Part shown: one piece after another, positions 18,373 to 28,273 of the stretch | Numbering within the stretch: position 1 is the stretch's first letter | Layout of the letters: every line of letters starts with the position of its first letter | From: CAWJLE01 sp963843645 | GTDB lineage: Bacteria; Chloroflexota; Anaerolineae; DAOTYC01 | Reading direction: 5' to 3' | DNA length: 64,000 bases | Assembly: GCA_963843645.1 (NCBI GenBank) | Contig: CAWJLE010000001.1 | Coordinates: 434,001 to 498,000 of the forward strand | Made by a program: the position numbers and the translations under genes | Notes under the pieces: model-generated | The model's input: only the letters and a program-made list of their open reading frames with translations | Told to the model about the DNA's origin: nothing | Database searches by the model: none

Positions 18373-20078
18373 CGAGGATCGGGGTATTCGTCTGCCATTG
18401 CGGCGTCAATATTGCCGGCACGGTCGACGTGAAGCGCGTCGTGGCGGCGCTGCAGTCTGTCCCGGACGTCGCGTATGCGGCCGATTACCAGTACATGTGC
18501 TCGGATCCCGGCCAGGCGCTCCTGGTGGACGCCATCCGGCAAGAGCGCCTCGACGGAGTTGTGGTCGCGGCGTGCTCGCCGTCGATGCACGAGGTCACCT
18601 TTCGCAATGCCACGCAGCGCGGGGGCCTGAATCCGTACCGCTGCGAGATCGCCAACATCCGCGAGCAGGATTCCTGGGTGCACCAGGCGCACCCCGAAGC
18701 GGCGACCCGCAAGGCGATCGAGGTCATCCGATCGATGGTCGCCCGGGTCAGCCGAAACGAGCCCCTGGCTCCGCTGACGCTGTCCGTGACGAAGCGCGCG
18801 CTGATCATCGGCGGGGGCATGGCCGGGCTGGTCGCCGCGCTGGACATCGCTGACGCGGGCTATCCGGTCGTGCTGGTCGAGCGCGAGTCGACGCTGGGCG
18901 GCAACGTCGCCCGGCTGGGCAGCCTGTATGTGACGCTGGGTGCCGCAACCGACCTGCTCGCGGCACGGATCGACGCGGTTCGCAGCCACCCGAACATCCA
19001 GGTCTGGACGGACACCGTCGTCGACCACGTCGGCGGCTACGTGGGCAATTTCACCGCGACCCTGCGGCCGAAGGATGGGGCCGGCCCCCAGTTCGACATC
19101 GGGGCCATCGTCGTCGCCACGGGCTACACGCTCTACGACAAGGCCCGGCTCGGCGAGTACGACGGCGGTCGCTGCGCGGACGTGATCGACGGGCTGCAGC
19201 TCGAAGCCATGCTGCGGCCCGACGGACCGACCGGCGGGCGGATCCTGCGGCCCTCGAACGGCAAGGCACCGCGCGAGGTGGTCTGGATCCAGTGCGCCGG
19301 CTCGCGCGATCCGGAGCTGCACCGGGCCTACTGCTCTAAGATCTGCTGCATGTACGTGGCCAAACAGGCGACGTGCTACAAACGGCAGGCGCCGGACGGC
19401 CAGGCTTACGTCTTTTACATCGACATCCGCTCGCAGGGCAAGGGCTACGAGGAGTTCGTGCAGCGGGCCATGGAGGACGATCACGTTTTGTACGTGCGGG
19501 GCAAGGTGTCGAAGGTCTTCGAGGAGGGGGGCCGCGTGCACGTCTGGGGCGCGGACACGCTGAGCGGCCAGCCGGTCGAGGTCGAGGCGGACCTGGTGGT
19601 GCTGGCCACCGCCGCAGTCCCCGCCGACGGCGCCGCCGATCTGGCCAAGCTCCTGCGGGCCGCCACCGACGAAGACGGCTTCTTCGCCGAGGCCCACCCC
19701 AAGATGCGGCCGGTGGAGAGCCTGACCGCGGGGGTATTCCTGGCGGGCGCGGCGCAGTTTCCGAAGGACATTCCGGAGACCGTGGCCCAGGCCTCAGGCG
19801 CGGCGGCGAAGGTCCTGTCGCTGTTCGCCCAGCGCGAGCTGGTTCAGGAGCCGACGATTGCGTGGACCGACGAGGAGATCTGCGCGGGCTGCGGCGGGTG
19901 CGTGGACGTGTGCCCATACGATGCACGGGCGATGCACGCCTGGCGGTCCGTAGCGACCGTGAACGCGGCGCTGTGCCAGGGCTGCGGCGCTTGCGCCGTG
20001 TATTGCCCCAGCAAGGCCACGCAGGTCCGCAATTTCACCACGCGGCAGGTGCTCGACATGCTGGAGGAGTTTCTGTGA
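18369..20078 (+). CDS. hdrA: HdrA-like flavoprotein 2 (with N- and C-terminal HdrA domains, no inserted ferredoxin)
   Basis: 569 residues. It begins with the HdrA N-terminal domain signature IGVFVCHCGVNIAG, has FAD-binding IIGGGMAGLVAALDIADAG near residue 140, and ends with two [4Fe-4S] motifs (CAGCGGCVDVCPYDA, CQGCGACAVYCPSKA). The ferredoxin that HdrA normally carries inside the flavin domain is absent, as are the cysteines of the DCxxCIL segment. It overlaps hdrA1 by the ATGA tetranucleotide, so the two are translationally coupled. The pair together contains every domain of one canonical HdrA plus a second flavin site, suggesting an obligate heterodimer. Confidence 0.88.
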   Translation: MTRIGVFVCHCGVNIAGTVDVKRVVAALQSVPDVAYAADYQYMCSDPGQALLVDAIRQERLDGVVVAACSPSMHEVTFRNATQRGGLNPYRCEIANIREQDSWVHQAHPEAATRKAIEVIRSMVARVSRNEPLAPLTLSVTKRALIIGGGMAGLVAALDIADAGYPVVLVERESTLGGNVARLGSLYVTLGAATDLLAARIDAVRSHPNIQVWTDTVVDHVGGYVGNFTATLRPKDGAGPQFDIGAIVVATGYTLYDKARLGEYDGGRCADVIDGLQLEAMLRPDGPTGGRILRPSNGKAPREVVWIQCAGSRDPELHRAYCSKICCMYVAKQATCYKRQAPDGQAYVFYIDIRSQGKGYEEFVQRAMEDDHVLYVRGKVSKVFEEGGRVHVWGADTLSGQPVEVEADLVVLATAAVPADGAADLAKLLRAATDEDGFFAEAHPKMRPVESLTAGVFLAGAAQFPKDIPETVAQASGAAAKVLSLFAQRELVQEPTIAWTDEEICAGCGGCVDVCPYDARAMHAWRSVATVNAALCQGCGACAVYCPSKATQVRNFTTRQVLDMLEEFL

Positions 20079-20617
20079 TGGATGCCATGGGCGCCGATTT
20101 CAGTGCGCAGGTCCAGGCGCGGAGCGGACAGGACGTGAGCCGGTGCTTCTTCTGCCAGAAGTGCACGGCCGGCTGTCCCACGGCCTACGCGATGGACGTC
20201 CAGCCGGCGCAGATGCTGAAGATGGTCCAGCTGGGATTGAAGGACGCCCTGCTGCGGAGCGCAGCAATCTGGCTGTGCGTGGGCTGTGAGACGTGCGGCA
20301 CGCGCTGCCCGAACGGGATCGCGCTGGCGCCCGTGATCGACGTCCTGAAGCAGATGACGCTGGCCGAGGACGCGGCGGCCCCCATCGGCGGGCCGAAGAG
20401 CCTGGCCTTGCACCGCGCGTTCGTGGATGCCATTCGCCGCCTCGGGCGCGTCCACGAGGTCTCCATGCTGGCCGAGTACAAGCTGCGCAGCGCCGATTGG
20501 TGGTCCGACCTCGGTCTGGGCCTGCGCATGTTCCGGCACGGCAAGCTGAAGCTCATCCCCAGCCGCGTGGCCCGGCTGAAAGAGGTGCGCGCCTTGCTCA
20601 GGATGGAGGAGCCCTGA
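20078..20617 (+). CDS. hdrC: Heterodisulfide reductase subunit C-like protein 2 (HdrC)
   Basis: 179 residues with CFFCQKCTAGCP and CVGCETCGTRCP cluster motifs and a longer helical C-terminus than HdrC1, ending VARLKEVRALLRMEEP. It overlaps both neighbours by one or two bases (TGATG junctions), so it is translationally coupled to hdrA2 and hdrB2. It is the electron conduit between HdrA2 and HdrB2. Confidence 0.9.
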   Translation: MDAMGADFSAQVQARSGQDVSRCFFCQKCTAGCPTAYAMDVQPAQMLKMVQLGLKDALLRSAAIWLCVGCETCGTRCPNGIALAPVIDVLKQMTLAEDAAAPIGGPKSLALHRAFVDAIRRLGRVHEVSMLAEYKLRSADWWSDLGLGLRMFRHGKLKLIPSRVARLKEVRALLRMEEP

Positions 20618-21468
20618 TGCCGTACTGGTACTATCCGGGCTGTTCGCTGCACTCCACGGGCGCCGAGTACGACCAATCAGCGCGCGCAGTCGCCCAGGCC
20701 CTCGGCGTGGGACTCGTCGAGCTGGAGGACTGGAACTGCTGCGGTGCGTCTTCGGTTCACACGCTCTGCTCGCGGGACGCGGCCATGGCCCTGCCCGCCC
20801 GCAACGTTATGCTGGCCCAGCGCGAGCCGTGGGATATGGCCGTGCCCTGTGCGGACTGCTTCTACCACAGCGCCGCAGCGGACGACCGTCTGCGGGGCGA
20901 CCAGGCTTTTCGCGCCTTGCTGGAGGCCGCCGTCGGTGCGTCCTATTCCGGCCGGGGTCGTCCGCGCGCGCTGCTCGACGTCCTGACGACGGACGTCCCG
21001 GCGGCGCAGGTGGCGGCGAGGGTGACGCGCCCCCTGGCCGGGCTGAAGCCCGCCGGCTACTACGGCTGCCTGCTGGTGAGGCCGCCGGACGTGGCGCGCC
21101 GGTGGGACGACCCGGAGCACCCGGTGCGGATGGACCGCCTGCTGGCCGCGATCGGCGCGGCGCCGGTGACGTGGTCGTACGCGGTGGAGTGCTGCGGCGC
21201 CAGCCTGGCAATCGGCCGGGGCGACGTGGTGGCGCGCCTGGTGGGCCGCATCGTGGACGGCGCGGAGGAGGCGGGGGCCAATTGCCTGGTCACCGCGTGC
21301 CCGATGTGCCAGGCCAACCTGGAGTCGCGCCAGGGTGCGCGGCCGAAGGCCATGCCGGTGTTTTACTTCACCGAGCTGCTGGGGCTGGCGTTTGGGCTCC
21401 CCGGTACGGACGCCTGGTTCGGGAAGCACCTGGTCGATCCCAGGCCGTTCCTGGCGAGTTTGGGGTAG
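20617..21468 (+). CDS. hdrB: Heterodisulfide reductase subunit B-like protein 2 (HdrB)
   Basis: 283 residues, paralogous to the first HdrB in this cluster. CCG domain 1: YYPGCS, WNCCGASS, CADCFYH. CCG domain 2: YYGCLLVRPP, ECCGAS, CPMCQANL. All ligand cysteines of both noncubane clusters are kept, so it is expected to be catalytic. Its presence gives the cluster two complete HdrBC pairs for one double HdrA, which could allow two different disulfide-type acceptors. Confidence 0.9.
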   Translation: MPYWYYPGCSLHSTGAEYDQSARAVAQALGVGLVELEDWNCCGASSVHTLCSRDAAMALPARNVMLAQREPWDMAVPCADCFYHSAAADDRLRGDQAFRALLEAAVGASYSGRGRPRALLDVLTTDVPAAQVAARVTRPLAGLKPAGYYGCLLVRPPDVARRWDDPEHPVRMDRLLAAIGAAPVTWSYAVECCGASLAIGRGDVVARLVGRIVDGAEEAGANCLVTACPMCQANLESRQGARPKAMPVFYFTELLGLAFGLPGTDAWFGKHLVDPRPFLASLG

Positions 21469-21481
21469 GAGAGGTAGACGC

Positions 21482-22080
21482 GTGTCGATTTCGTTGATTC
21501 TGGCCCACCCCGACCCTGGCAGCTTCAACCACGCCATCGCCCAGACGGCCGCGGCGGCGCTGGAGCGCAACGGGCACCGGGTCGACTTCCACGACCTGTA
21601 CGCCGAGCGCTTCGATCCGATTCTGGCAGCGCCCGAGATTCCGGACGGCGCGGCGCTGGACCCGATCATCCAGCAGCACTGCGACGAGATCGCAGCGGCG
21701 GAAGGGATCGTGATCGTGCACCCCAACTGGTGGGGACAGCCACCGGCGCTGCTCAAGGGCTGGGTCGACCGGGTGATTCGCCCGGGGTGGCCTACCGGTT
21801 CCTGGAAGGCGACGACGGCGAGGGCGTGCCGGTCGGCCTGCTGCGGGCGCGGGCGGTCTGCGTCTTCAACACGGCAAACACACCGGCGGAGCGCGAGACG
21901 CGCGTGTTCGGCGATCCGCTGGAGCTGCTGTGGAAGAACTGCATCTTCGATCTGTGCGGGGTCCCGTCGTTCCAACGGCGCATGTTCCGTGTGATCGTGA
22001 CGAGCACGCCGGACGCCCGCGCGGCCTGGCTGCGTGAGGTCGAGGATACCGTGAACCATCTCCTCGGACGAGGCGAATGA
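21482..22080 (+). CDS. NAD(P)H dehydrogenase (quinone), flavodoxin-like fold (one frameshift)
   Basis: About 199 residues of the NQO1/KefF/YwrO family. ILAHPDPGSFNHAIAQ at the N-terminus binds the FMN/FAD phosphate, followed by IVIVHPNWWGQPPALLKGWVDRV; after the frame change comes VAYRFLEGDDGEG and NTANTPAERE. The shift near 21790 is explained by a missing G in a G run. GTG start after GGAGAGG. It feeds electrons from NAD(P)H to a quinone or another small acceptor. Sitting inside the Hdr cluster and overlapping the next gene by three bases, it may supply reductant to the complex. Confidence 0.82.
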
Positions 22081-25000
22081 TGTTAGGGCAGGAAGGCGGC
22101 GTTTCGAACTCGAACCGAACGGCGCTGATCGTCGGCGGCGGCATCGAGGGCATGAGCGTGGCCCTGCTGCTGGCCGAGACCGGCCATCGGGTCGTGCTCC
22201 TGGACCGTGCGCCGTGGATCGGCGGCTCGCTCCACCTGCTGGACCGCACCTTCCCGACCGATTCGTGCGGCCTGTGCCTGATGGCGCCGGTCCAGCCAGC
22301 CTACTGCCCGACCTACGAATGCCATCTCCACGAGAACGTCACGGTGATCTCGAACGCGGACATCGTGGACGTGGCGGGCGACCCGGGCTCCTGGCGCGTG
22401 AGCGTCCGGCGGCATCCACGCGGCGTGGACGAGGCGCGCTGCGACCGGTGCGGCGCGTGCCTCGATGCCTGCCCTGTGTCGCGCCCGGCCCCGTACGAGG
22501 GCGACCTGGCGCCTCAGAAGGCGATCTACCGCCCGCCGGCCCGCACCGTGCCGGACGCGCCCGTCATCGACGAAGAGCATTGCACGCGCTGCGGCAAGTG
22601 CGTGGCCGCGTGCCCGCGCGGCGCCATCGATCTGGACGCACCCGCACGTGAGGAGCAGATCGAGGCGGCTGCCGTCGTCCTGGCGCCCGGTTACACACCC
22701 TTCGACGCACGGCTCAAGGGCGAATACGGCTACGGCCTCTATCGCAACGTGGTGACCAGCCTGCAGTTCGAGCGGATGACCAGCGCCGCGGGTTCCAGCG
22801 TGGGGCGGGTCGTGCGCCCGTCGGACGGCCGCATGCCACAGCGTATCGCGTTCATCCAGTGCGTCGGGTCGCGGGATGCGACCTGTGGGCGAGAGTACTG
22901 CTCGTCGGTGTGCTGCATGGTGACTGCCAAGCAGGTCGCCGCAGCGAAGAAAGCGATGCCCGGCCTGGCCGCGAGCGTCTTCCACATCGACCTGCGCGCC
23001 GGCGGCAAGGACTACGATGCGTACCTGGACGCGGTGCGCGCGCTGCCGGGCGTGACGTATCGCCGCGGCATGGTGTCGTCGATCATCGAGCGGCAGCGGA
23101 CCCGGAACCTCGTCATCACGGCGGTCGGCCCGGACGGCCGGCTGGCCGAGCAGGAATTCGACCTGGTCGTCCTGGCGGTGGGACTGGAGCCTGCGCCGGA
23201 GATGAGGACGCTGGCGCAGAAGTGGGGCGTCGAGCTGGACCGGTTCGGTTTCGGGCGGTCCGAGGCGCCGGGCGTCTTCGTCGGCGGCGCGTTCCGCGAG
23301 CCGATGGACGTCCCAGAGACCGTGGTCGATTCCGCGGCGGTCGCGGCGCGAGCCGCGAGCTACCTCACTGCACTGGACGCCGGGCGCGTCGCCCAAGTCC
23401 GACCAAGCCGGACATCGGCCCGGCACCACCTGACGTCAGCCAGCCTGTGGACGCGCCGCCCGCGGTCGCGGTGCTGTTCAGCCTGGACGGTGCGGCGGAG
23501 CCAATTGACCTGGACGATGTGGCGAATTATACTGCACGGCTACCGCACGTAGTGTCGACTCAGCGAATTCGTGGCCTCTCGGCGGACGAGATCAGGGCCG
23601 GAATGGCCGACAGCGCCGCCAATCGCTGGGTGATCGTCGGCGCCACAGACGTGCCGGCGCGCGTTCGGGCGCAAGCCGACCTCAAGCGGCAGGGCGTCCC
23701 ACGCGCGTCCGTCGAGTGGGTCGGCCGGCACCTTGGAGCGACAGCACAATCCCGAATCCGGGCCGAGATCGCCATGGCCGTCGCCCGCGTGTCCGAGGAT
23801 CGCGGGACGCGCCCATCGGCCGCCGTCCGGCAGGCCCTGGGCCGCCGCGACGACCGAACGCTGGTGATCGGCGGGGGGCCGGCGGGACTGTCGGCGGCGC
23901 TGACGCTGGCCCATTTGGGCCGCGACGTCATCCTGGTAGAGCGGAGCGCCGCGCTCGGCGGCCAGGCCCGCGAGCTGCGCCGGCTGCTCGACGGTGGGGA
24001 TCCGCGGCGCATCGCGGACGACCTGGCGACCCAGGTGGAGGCCTCGCCCCACGTCGAGATTCACACCGAAGCGCACGTACGCGAGGTAAACGGACAGCCC
24101 GGGCATTTCGTGACCGTCCTGGAGCGGGCGGGCCGGACCTTCCGCATCGAGCACGGCGCGACGATCGTGGCGGTGGGCGCCGCGGGCGGTGCGACCCATG
24201 CGGCCACTACTCGAGTACCGCTACGGCACGAGCCCATCGATCATGACACAGCGCGAGCTGGAAGCGCGCCTGGCGGACCGGCTCGACGATTTGAACGGCG
24301 TGCGCCGGGTGGTGATGATCCAGTGCGTGGGATCGCGTGACGACACGGGGTCCGGCCTTCGCTCGTGCAGCCGCATTTGCTGCGCGCAGGCCGTCAAGAA
24401 CGCCCTGGCGATAAAGGACCGCGCGCCGGGCGTCGAAGTCAGCGTGCTCTACCGGGACGTGCGCACACCCGGATTGCAGGAGCTGGCCTACCAGCAGGCC
24501 CGGCAGCGTGGCGTGCGCTTCCTGCGCTACGAGACGTCCGCCCGGCCGGCGCTGCGGGCCACAGACGGCGGATTCGCCGTCGAGACCGTGGAGCCGCTGC
24601 TGGACCGCCCGGTGAGCCTGCCGGCGGATTGGGTGGTGCTGAGCGTGGGCGTCCAACCCCCGGCCCAGGCGGACCTGGCCCGAACGTTGGGGGTACCGCT
24701 GGATCCGGAAGGCTTCTTCAAAGCAGCCCACGTCAAAATGCGGCCGCTGGACCTGCCGCGTCTCGGAACCTACACGTGCGGTCTGGCCGTTGGGCCGTGC
24801 AGCCTGCCCGAAAGCGTTGCACAGGGCCAGGCGGCGGCGATGCGCGCGGCGGCCTTCCTGACCCGACCGCCGGCTGTGTCCACCTCCGGCGTCGCGGTCA
24901 ACGACCGGCTGTGCAGCGGCTGCGGGCTGTGCGTCGAGGAGTGCCCGTACGCCGCGCGGATTGTGGACGCCGCGAGCGGGAAGGCCCGAGTGATCGAAGA

Positions 25001-25112
25001 ACTGTGCCTGGGCTGCGGCGCGTGCGCGGCGGTCTGCCGCAACGGCGCCACGCGGCAGATCGGACACGAGAAGGCGAGAGTGATGGCTGCGATCGATGCC
25101 GCCTTCACATAG
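22077..25112 (+). CDS. Tandem HdrA-HdrA fusion flavoprotein (two frameshifts)
   Basis: About 1010 residues in three overlapping frames. Module 1 (residues 1-440): FAD site IVGGGIEGMSVALLLAETGH, the cysteine segment SCGLCLMAPVQ and an inserted ferredoxin (CDRCGACLDACP, CTRCGKCVAACPRGAID). After a frame change near 23395 comes a linker and module 2: FAD site VIGGGPAGLSAALTLAHLG, then a frame change near 24205, EYRYGTSPSIMTQRELE, MIQCVGSRD, and a C-terminal two-cluster ferredoxin (CSGCGLCVEECPYAAR, CLGCGACAAVCRNGATR). Both breaks are single-base events between intact domains. Long HdrA proteins of this kind occur in BamE-like and other bacterial bifurcating complexes. It is followed by mvhD, the usual HdrA electron-input partner. 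Confidence 0.85.
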
Positions 25113-25222
25113 ATGTGGCACGCGACGATGCGCTGCCCCGCACACCCCGGCGAACGGGGGTCGAGGACCGTCCGAACCACACCACCCAACAGGATCGAGT
25201 CATCACAAGGAGGTCACACACC

Positions 25223-25876
25223 ATGTTAGTCGGCCAACGTATGAGCAAGCACCCGGTCGTTTGTTCCCCTGATATGCCGGTCGACGAGGCGCTGAACTTC
25301 ATGCGCCAGGAAAAAGTGCGGCGACTGCCCGTGATCGGCAAAGAACGCGAGCTGCTCGGCATCGTGTCGGAAAAGGACCTGTTGTACGTTTCTCCCTCTC
25401 CGGCGACGACGCTGAGCGTCTTCGAGATGCACTACCTGTTGTCCAAGATCAAGGTCGGTGACGTGATGAGCAAGGGAGTCATCTCCGTGACCGAGGACAC
25501 GCCGCTGGAGGAGGCCGCCCGCATCATGGCCGACAACAAGGTGGGCGGACTGCCCGTTCTGCGCGACGACAAGCTGGTCGGCATCATCACGGAGACCGAC
25601 CTGTTCAAGGTGTTCTTGGAGCTGCTGGGCGCCCGCGAGACCGGCTGCCGTGTCTCCGCCATCGTGCCCGAGGGCAAGGGCATCCTGGCGAAGCTGGCCT
25701 CTGAGATCTCAGCCAAGGGCGGCGACTTCGTCTCCGTTGGCACGTTCCTGGGCGACGATCCCTCCAACCGCATGATCGTGTTCAAGGTGCGCGAGGTCAG
25801 TGAGGCCGACGTCGAAGTCGCGTTGGACGCCATCGGGGCCAAGGACATTCACATCACGATGAGCTGCACGACCTGA
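25223..25876 (+). CDS. CBS-domain pair with C-terminal ACT domain
   Basis: 217 residues. Two CBS domains (QRMSKHPVVCSPDMPVDEAL...LPVIGKERELLGIVSEKDLL and DVMSKGVISVTEDTPLEEAA...LPVLRDDKLVGIITETDLF) form a Bateman module that usually binds adenine nucleotides. The C-terminal part (RVSAIVPEGKGILAKLASEI) resembles an ACT domain. A near-perfect AAGGAGG precedes the ATG. Embedded between hdrA3 and mvhD, it is a candidate allosteric sensor of energy charge for the complex, not an electron carrier. The function is inferred from position. Confidence 0.8.
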   Translation: MLVGQRMSKHPVVCSPDMPVDEALNFMRQEKVRRLPVIGKERELLGIVSEKDLLYVSPSPATTLSVFEMHYLLSKIKVGDVMSKGVISVTEDTPLEEAARIMADNKVGGLPVLRDDKLVGIITETDLFKVFLELLGARETGCRVSAIVPEGKGILAKLASEISAKGGDFVSVGTFLGDDPSNRMIVFKVREVSEADVEVALDAIGAKDIHITMSCTT

Positions 25877-25908
25877 GGCGTAGTTTCGAGAGATAACGGG
25901 AGAAGCTG

Positions 25909-26334
25909 ATGCCCGAGTTTGAGCCACGTATCATCGCATTTCTGTGCAACTGGTGCACCTACACCGGAGCGGACCTGGCGGGTACCGCGCGGATTCAGTA
26001 CCCGCCAAACATCCGCGTGATCCGCCTGATGTGCTCCGGCGCGCTGGATCCGGTGTACGTGCTGAAGGCGCTGCTGGAAGGCGCCGACGGCGTGTTGATC
26101 GGCGGCTGCCATCCAGGCGATTGCCATTACATGAGCGGCAACTACAAGGCGCGGCGGCGAGTGGCGATCCTGCAAAGAGATCCTGCGAGCAGGTGGGCTT
26201 CGACGAGGACCGCGTGTGGCTGCGCTGGATCAGCGCCAGCGAGGGCCGCCTGTTTGCCGATACGGTCGGCCGAGATGGTCGACGCGCTGCGGGCCAAAGG
26301 ACCGAATCCGCTGCGCGTCGAGTGGGCCGTCTGA
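25909..26334 (+). CDS. mvhD: MvhD/FrhD-like hydrogenase iron-sulfur subunit (internal frameshifts)
   Basis: About 141 residues. FLCNWCTYTGADLAG, IRVIRLMCSGALDPVYVLKA and GADGVLIGGCHPGDCHYMSG are the hallmark cysteine motifs of MvhD, the [2Fe-2S] protein that links hydrogenase or formate dehydrogenase to HdrA. From about 26163 the expected continuation (VGFDEDRVWLRWISASEGRL) is in a second frame, and AEMVDALRAKGPNPLRVEW returns to the first, so at least two compensating indels are present. No hydrogenase MvhA/G follows; an FrhB-like protein does. Confidence 0.85.
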   Translation: MPEFEPRIIAFLCNWCTYTGADLAGTARIQYPPNIRVIRLMCSGALDPVYVLKALLEGADGVLIGGCHPGDCHYMSGNYKARRRVAILQRDPASRWASTRTACGCAGSAPARAACLPIRSAEMVDALRAKGPNPLRVEWAV

Positions 26335-26361
26335 GTGGAACGGAGAGGGACGAGAGACCGA

Positions 26362-27471
26362 ATGGAAGCCAGTTTGGCCGTCAACGGCAGCGCCGAAAGC
26401 GCCGTACGGGACCTTCTGCGCCACCTCCTCGACAGCGGGGTCAGCCGGGCGCTGCTGGTTCCCATGAAGCTGCCCTTCGGTGGTGTGGCGCCGGCGCTCG
26501 TGCGCGACGCGGAGCGGCTCGAAGATGCGGCGCCGCTGGCGCCGGTCATGCCTGTAAGCGAGGCGACCCTGGCGGCCGCGCTCACGCCAGCCCTAGCGGC
26601 GGACGGCGAGCCAGGCCTGCTGGCCGTCCTGCTGCATCCCTGCCAGATCCGCGCTTTCGTCGAGCTGGTGAAGCTCCAGCAGGCCAACCGGACGGGCGTC
26701 CTGGTGGTCGGGATCGATTGCCCGGGCACGTACGAAGTCGGTGATTACACCCGGCTGGCCGGCGAGGTGAACGATCCGTCGGCTGAATTAGTTGCTGGGC
26801 TGCGGGCTGGTGCCTCGGAGCCCCACGCAGGTTACACCTTCCGCGAGGCGTGCCGCATCTGCGAACACCCCCTGCCGGACGGCGCGGATTTGCGCATCCG
26901 ATTCGTGGGGGTGCACGATGCGGCGATCCTGCGCGTGGCGGGGTCAGCTGAAGTACTGCACAAGCTGGGCCTGGAGCCAATCGAGCCGGATTCGACCGGG
27001 GCCGAGGCCGAGCGCCGCCTGGTTGAGGCGCGCACCGCCGAGCGCGAACGCGTCCTGGCCGGCTTCCACGAGCGGGTTCAGGACGTGCGGGGCCTGCTGG
27101 CCGAGCTGTCGACCTGCATCCACTGCCTGAACTGCATGACGGCCTGCCCGCTGTGCTACTGCAAGGAGTGCATCTTTCGCACCGAGACCTTCAGCCACCG
27201 CTCCGCGGACTACGAGCGCTGGGCCGGGCGCAAGGGCACCGTGCGGCTGCCAGCCGACACGCTTCTGTTCCACCTGACGCGGCTCAACCACATGTCGGTG
27301 TCGTGCGTGGGCTGCGGCCTGTGTGAGAGCGCGTGCCCCAACGACCTGCCGGTCGCGCGGGTCTTCCGCGCCGTCGGCGAGCGCGTGCAGGCCCTGTTCG
27401 ACTACGTGCCGGGGCGCGACGCGGACGAGACGATCCCCATCGCCACGTTCCGCGAAGAGGAACTGGAGTGA
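26362..27471 (+). CDS. FrhB/FdhB-like iron-sulfur oxidoreductase
   Basis: About 369 residues. HPCQIRAFVELVKLQQ, IDCPGTYEVGDY and CRICEHPLPDGADLRIRF match the flavin/iron-sulfur core of the coenzyme F420 hydrogenase/formate dehydrogenase beta family. The C-terminus carries two cluster motifs (CIHCLNCMTACPLCYC and CVGCGLCESACPNDLP). I chose the ATG at 26362 over the GTG at 26335. In Hdr-associated clusters such a subunit accepts electrons from F420H2, NAD(P)H or a formate dehydrogenase and passes them to MvhD/HdrA. No catalytic formate dehydrogenase is adjacent, so the donor is unknown. Confidence 0.78.
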   Translation: MEASLAVNGSAESAVRDLLRHLLDSGVSRALLVPMKLPFGGVAPALVRDAERLEDAAPLAPVMPVSEATLAAALTPALAADGEPGLLAVLLHPCQIRAFVELVKLQQANRTGVLVVGIDCPGTYEVGDYTRLAGEVNDPSAELVAGLRAGASEPHAGYTFREACRICEHPLPDGADLRIRFVGVHDAAILRVAGSAEVLHKLGLEPIEPDSTGAEAERRLVEARTAERERVLAGFHERVQDVRGLLAELSTCIHCLNCMTACPLCYCKECIFRTETFSHRSADYERWAGRKGTVRLPADTLLFHLTRLNHMSVSCVGCGLCESACPNDLPVARVFRAVGERVQALFDYVPGRDADETIPIATFREEELE

Positions 27472-27567
27472 TGGACCTCTCTCCCGGCCATGGACCGGCC
27501 GGGAGAGGTCCCGAGCAGGGATCAGGTCCAGCAGGACACTTTGGGACTGAGAGCAGGAGGTTGTGCG

Positions 27568-28255
27568 ATGGCGGAGCAGAACGAGCTGGCGCCTGTCTAC
27601 ATCATGGGCAAGCGGTACGAGGTTCCGTCGAACCTGACGATCATGAAGGCCATGGAATACGCGGGCTATCAGCTGATCCGCGGCGTGGGCTGCCGGGGCG
27701 GCTTCTGCGGCGCCTGCGCCACGGTCTACCGCGTGTACCCCGATTACCGGCTGAAGATCGGCCTGGCCTGCCAGACGGTCGTCCAGCCCGACATGTACCT
27801 GGCGCAGATTCCCTTCTTTCCCGGGCGGCGGGCGACCTATCGACTGCAGGACCTGAAACCTACCTTCGAGACCGTCGTGCAGCTCTATCCGGAAGTGCTG
27901 CGCTGCCTGGCGTGCGGCACCTGCACCAAGTCCTGCCCGCAGGACCTCAAGGTGAAGGACTACATGGCGGACGCCATGCGCGGGAACATCGCGGCGCGCG
28001 GCCGACAAGTCGTTCGACTGCCTGATGTGCGGGCTGTGCACGGCGCGCTGTCCGGCCGAGGAAGTGCAGTACAACGTCGCGATCCTGTGCCGGCGCCTGT
28101 ACGCGCGCTACATCGCCCCGGCTGCGGCGCACCTGGCCCGGCGCGTCGCCGAGATCGACGCAGGCCAGTTCGATGCGGGGTTGGCGGAAGTGAAGGGTTT
28201 GAGCGATTCGGAGCTCCGGCAGCGGTACAATGAGCGGGATATCGAGCCGGAGTAG
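27568..28255 (+). CDS. Fumarate reductase/succinate dehydrogenase iron-sulfur subunit, TfrB/SdhB-like (one frameshift)
   Basis: About 229 residues. A plant-type [2Fe-2S] loop (GCRGGFCGACATVY...LACQTVV) is followed by two [4Fe-4S] motifs: CLACGTCTKSCP and, after a frame change near 28000, CLMCGLCTARCPAEEV. ATG after GCAGGAGG. It lacks the C-terminal CCG domain of methanogen TfrB, but free-standing HdrB proteins are encoded upstream. It lies 18 bases before the flavoprotein gene, forming a two-subunit soluble module with it. Confidence 0.82.
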
Positions 28256-28273
28256 TCGAGGGAGGGGCGTAAG

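Noticed and set aside
22077..25112. Real inactivation of hdrA3 (pseudogene)
   Set aside because: Each break lies between intact domains and needs only one base; the same type of break occurs in essential era, so sequence error is more likely.
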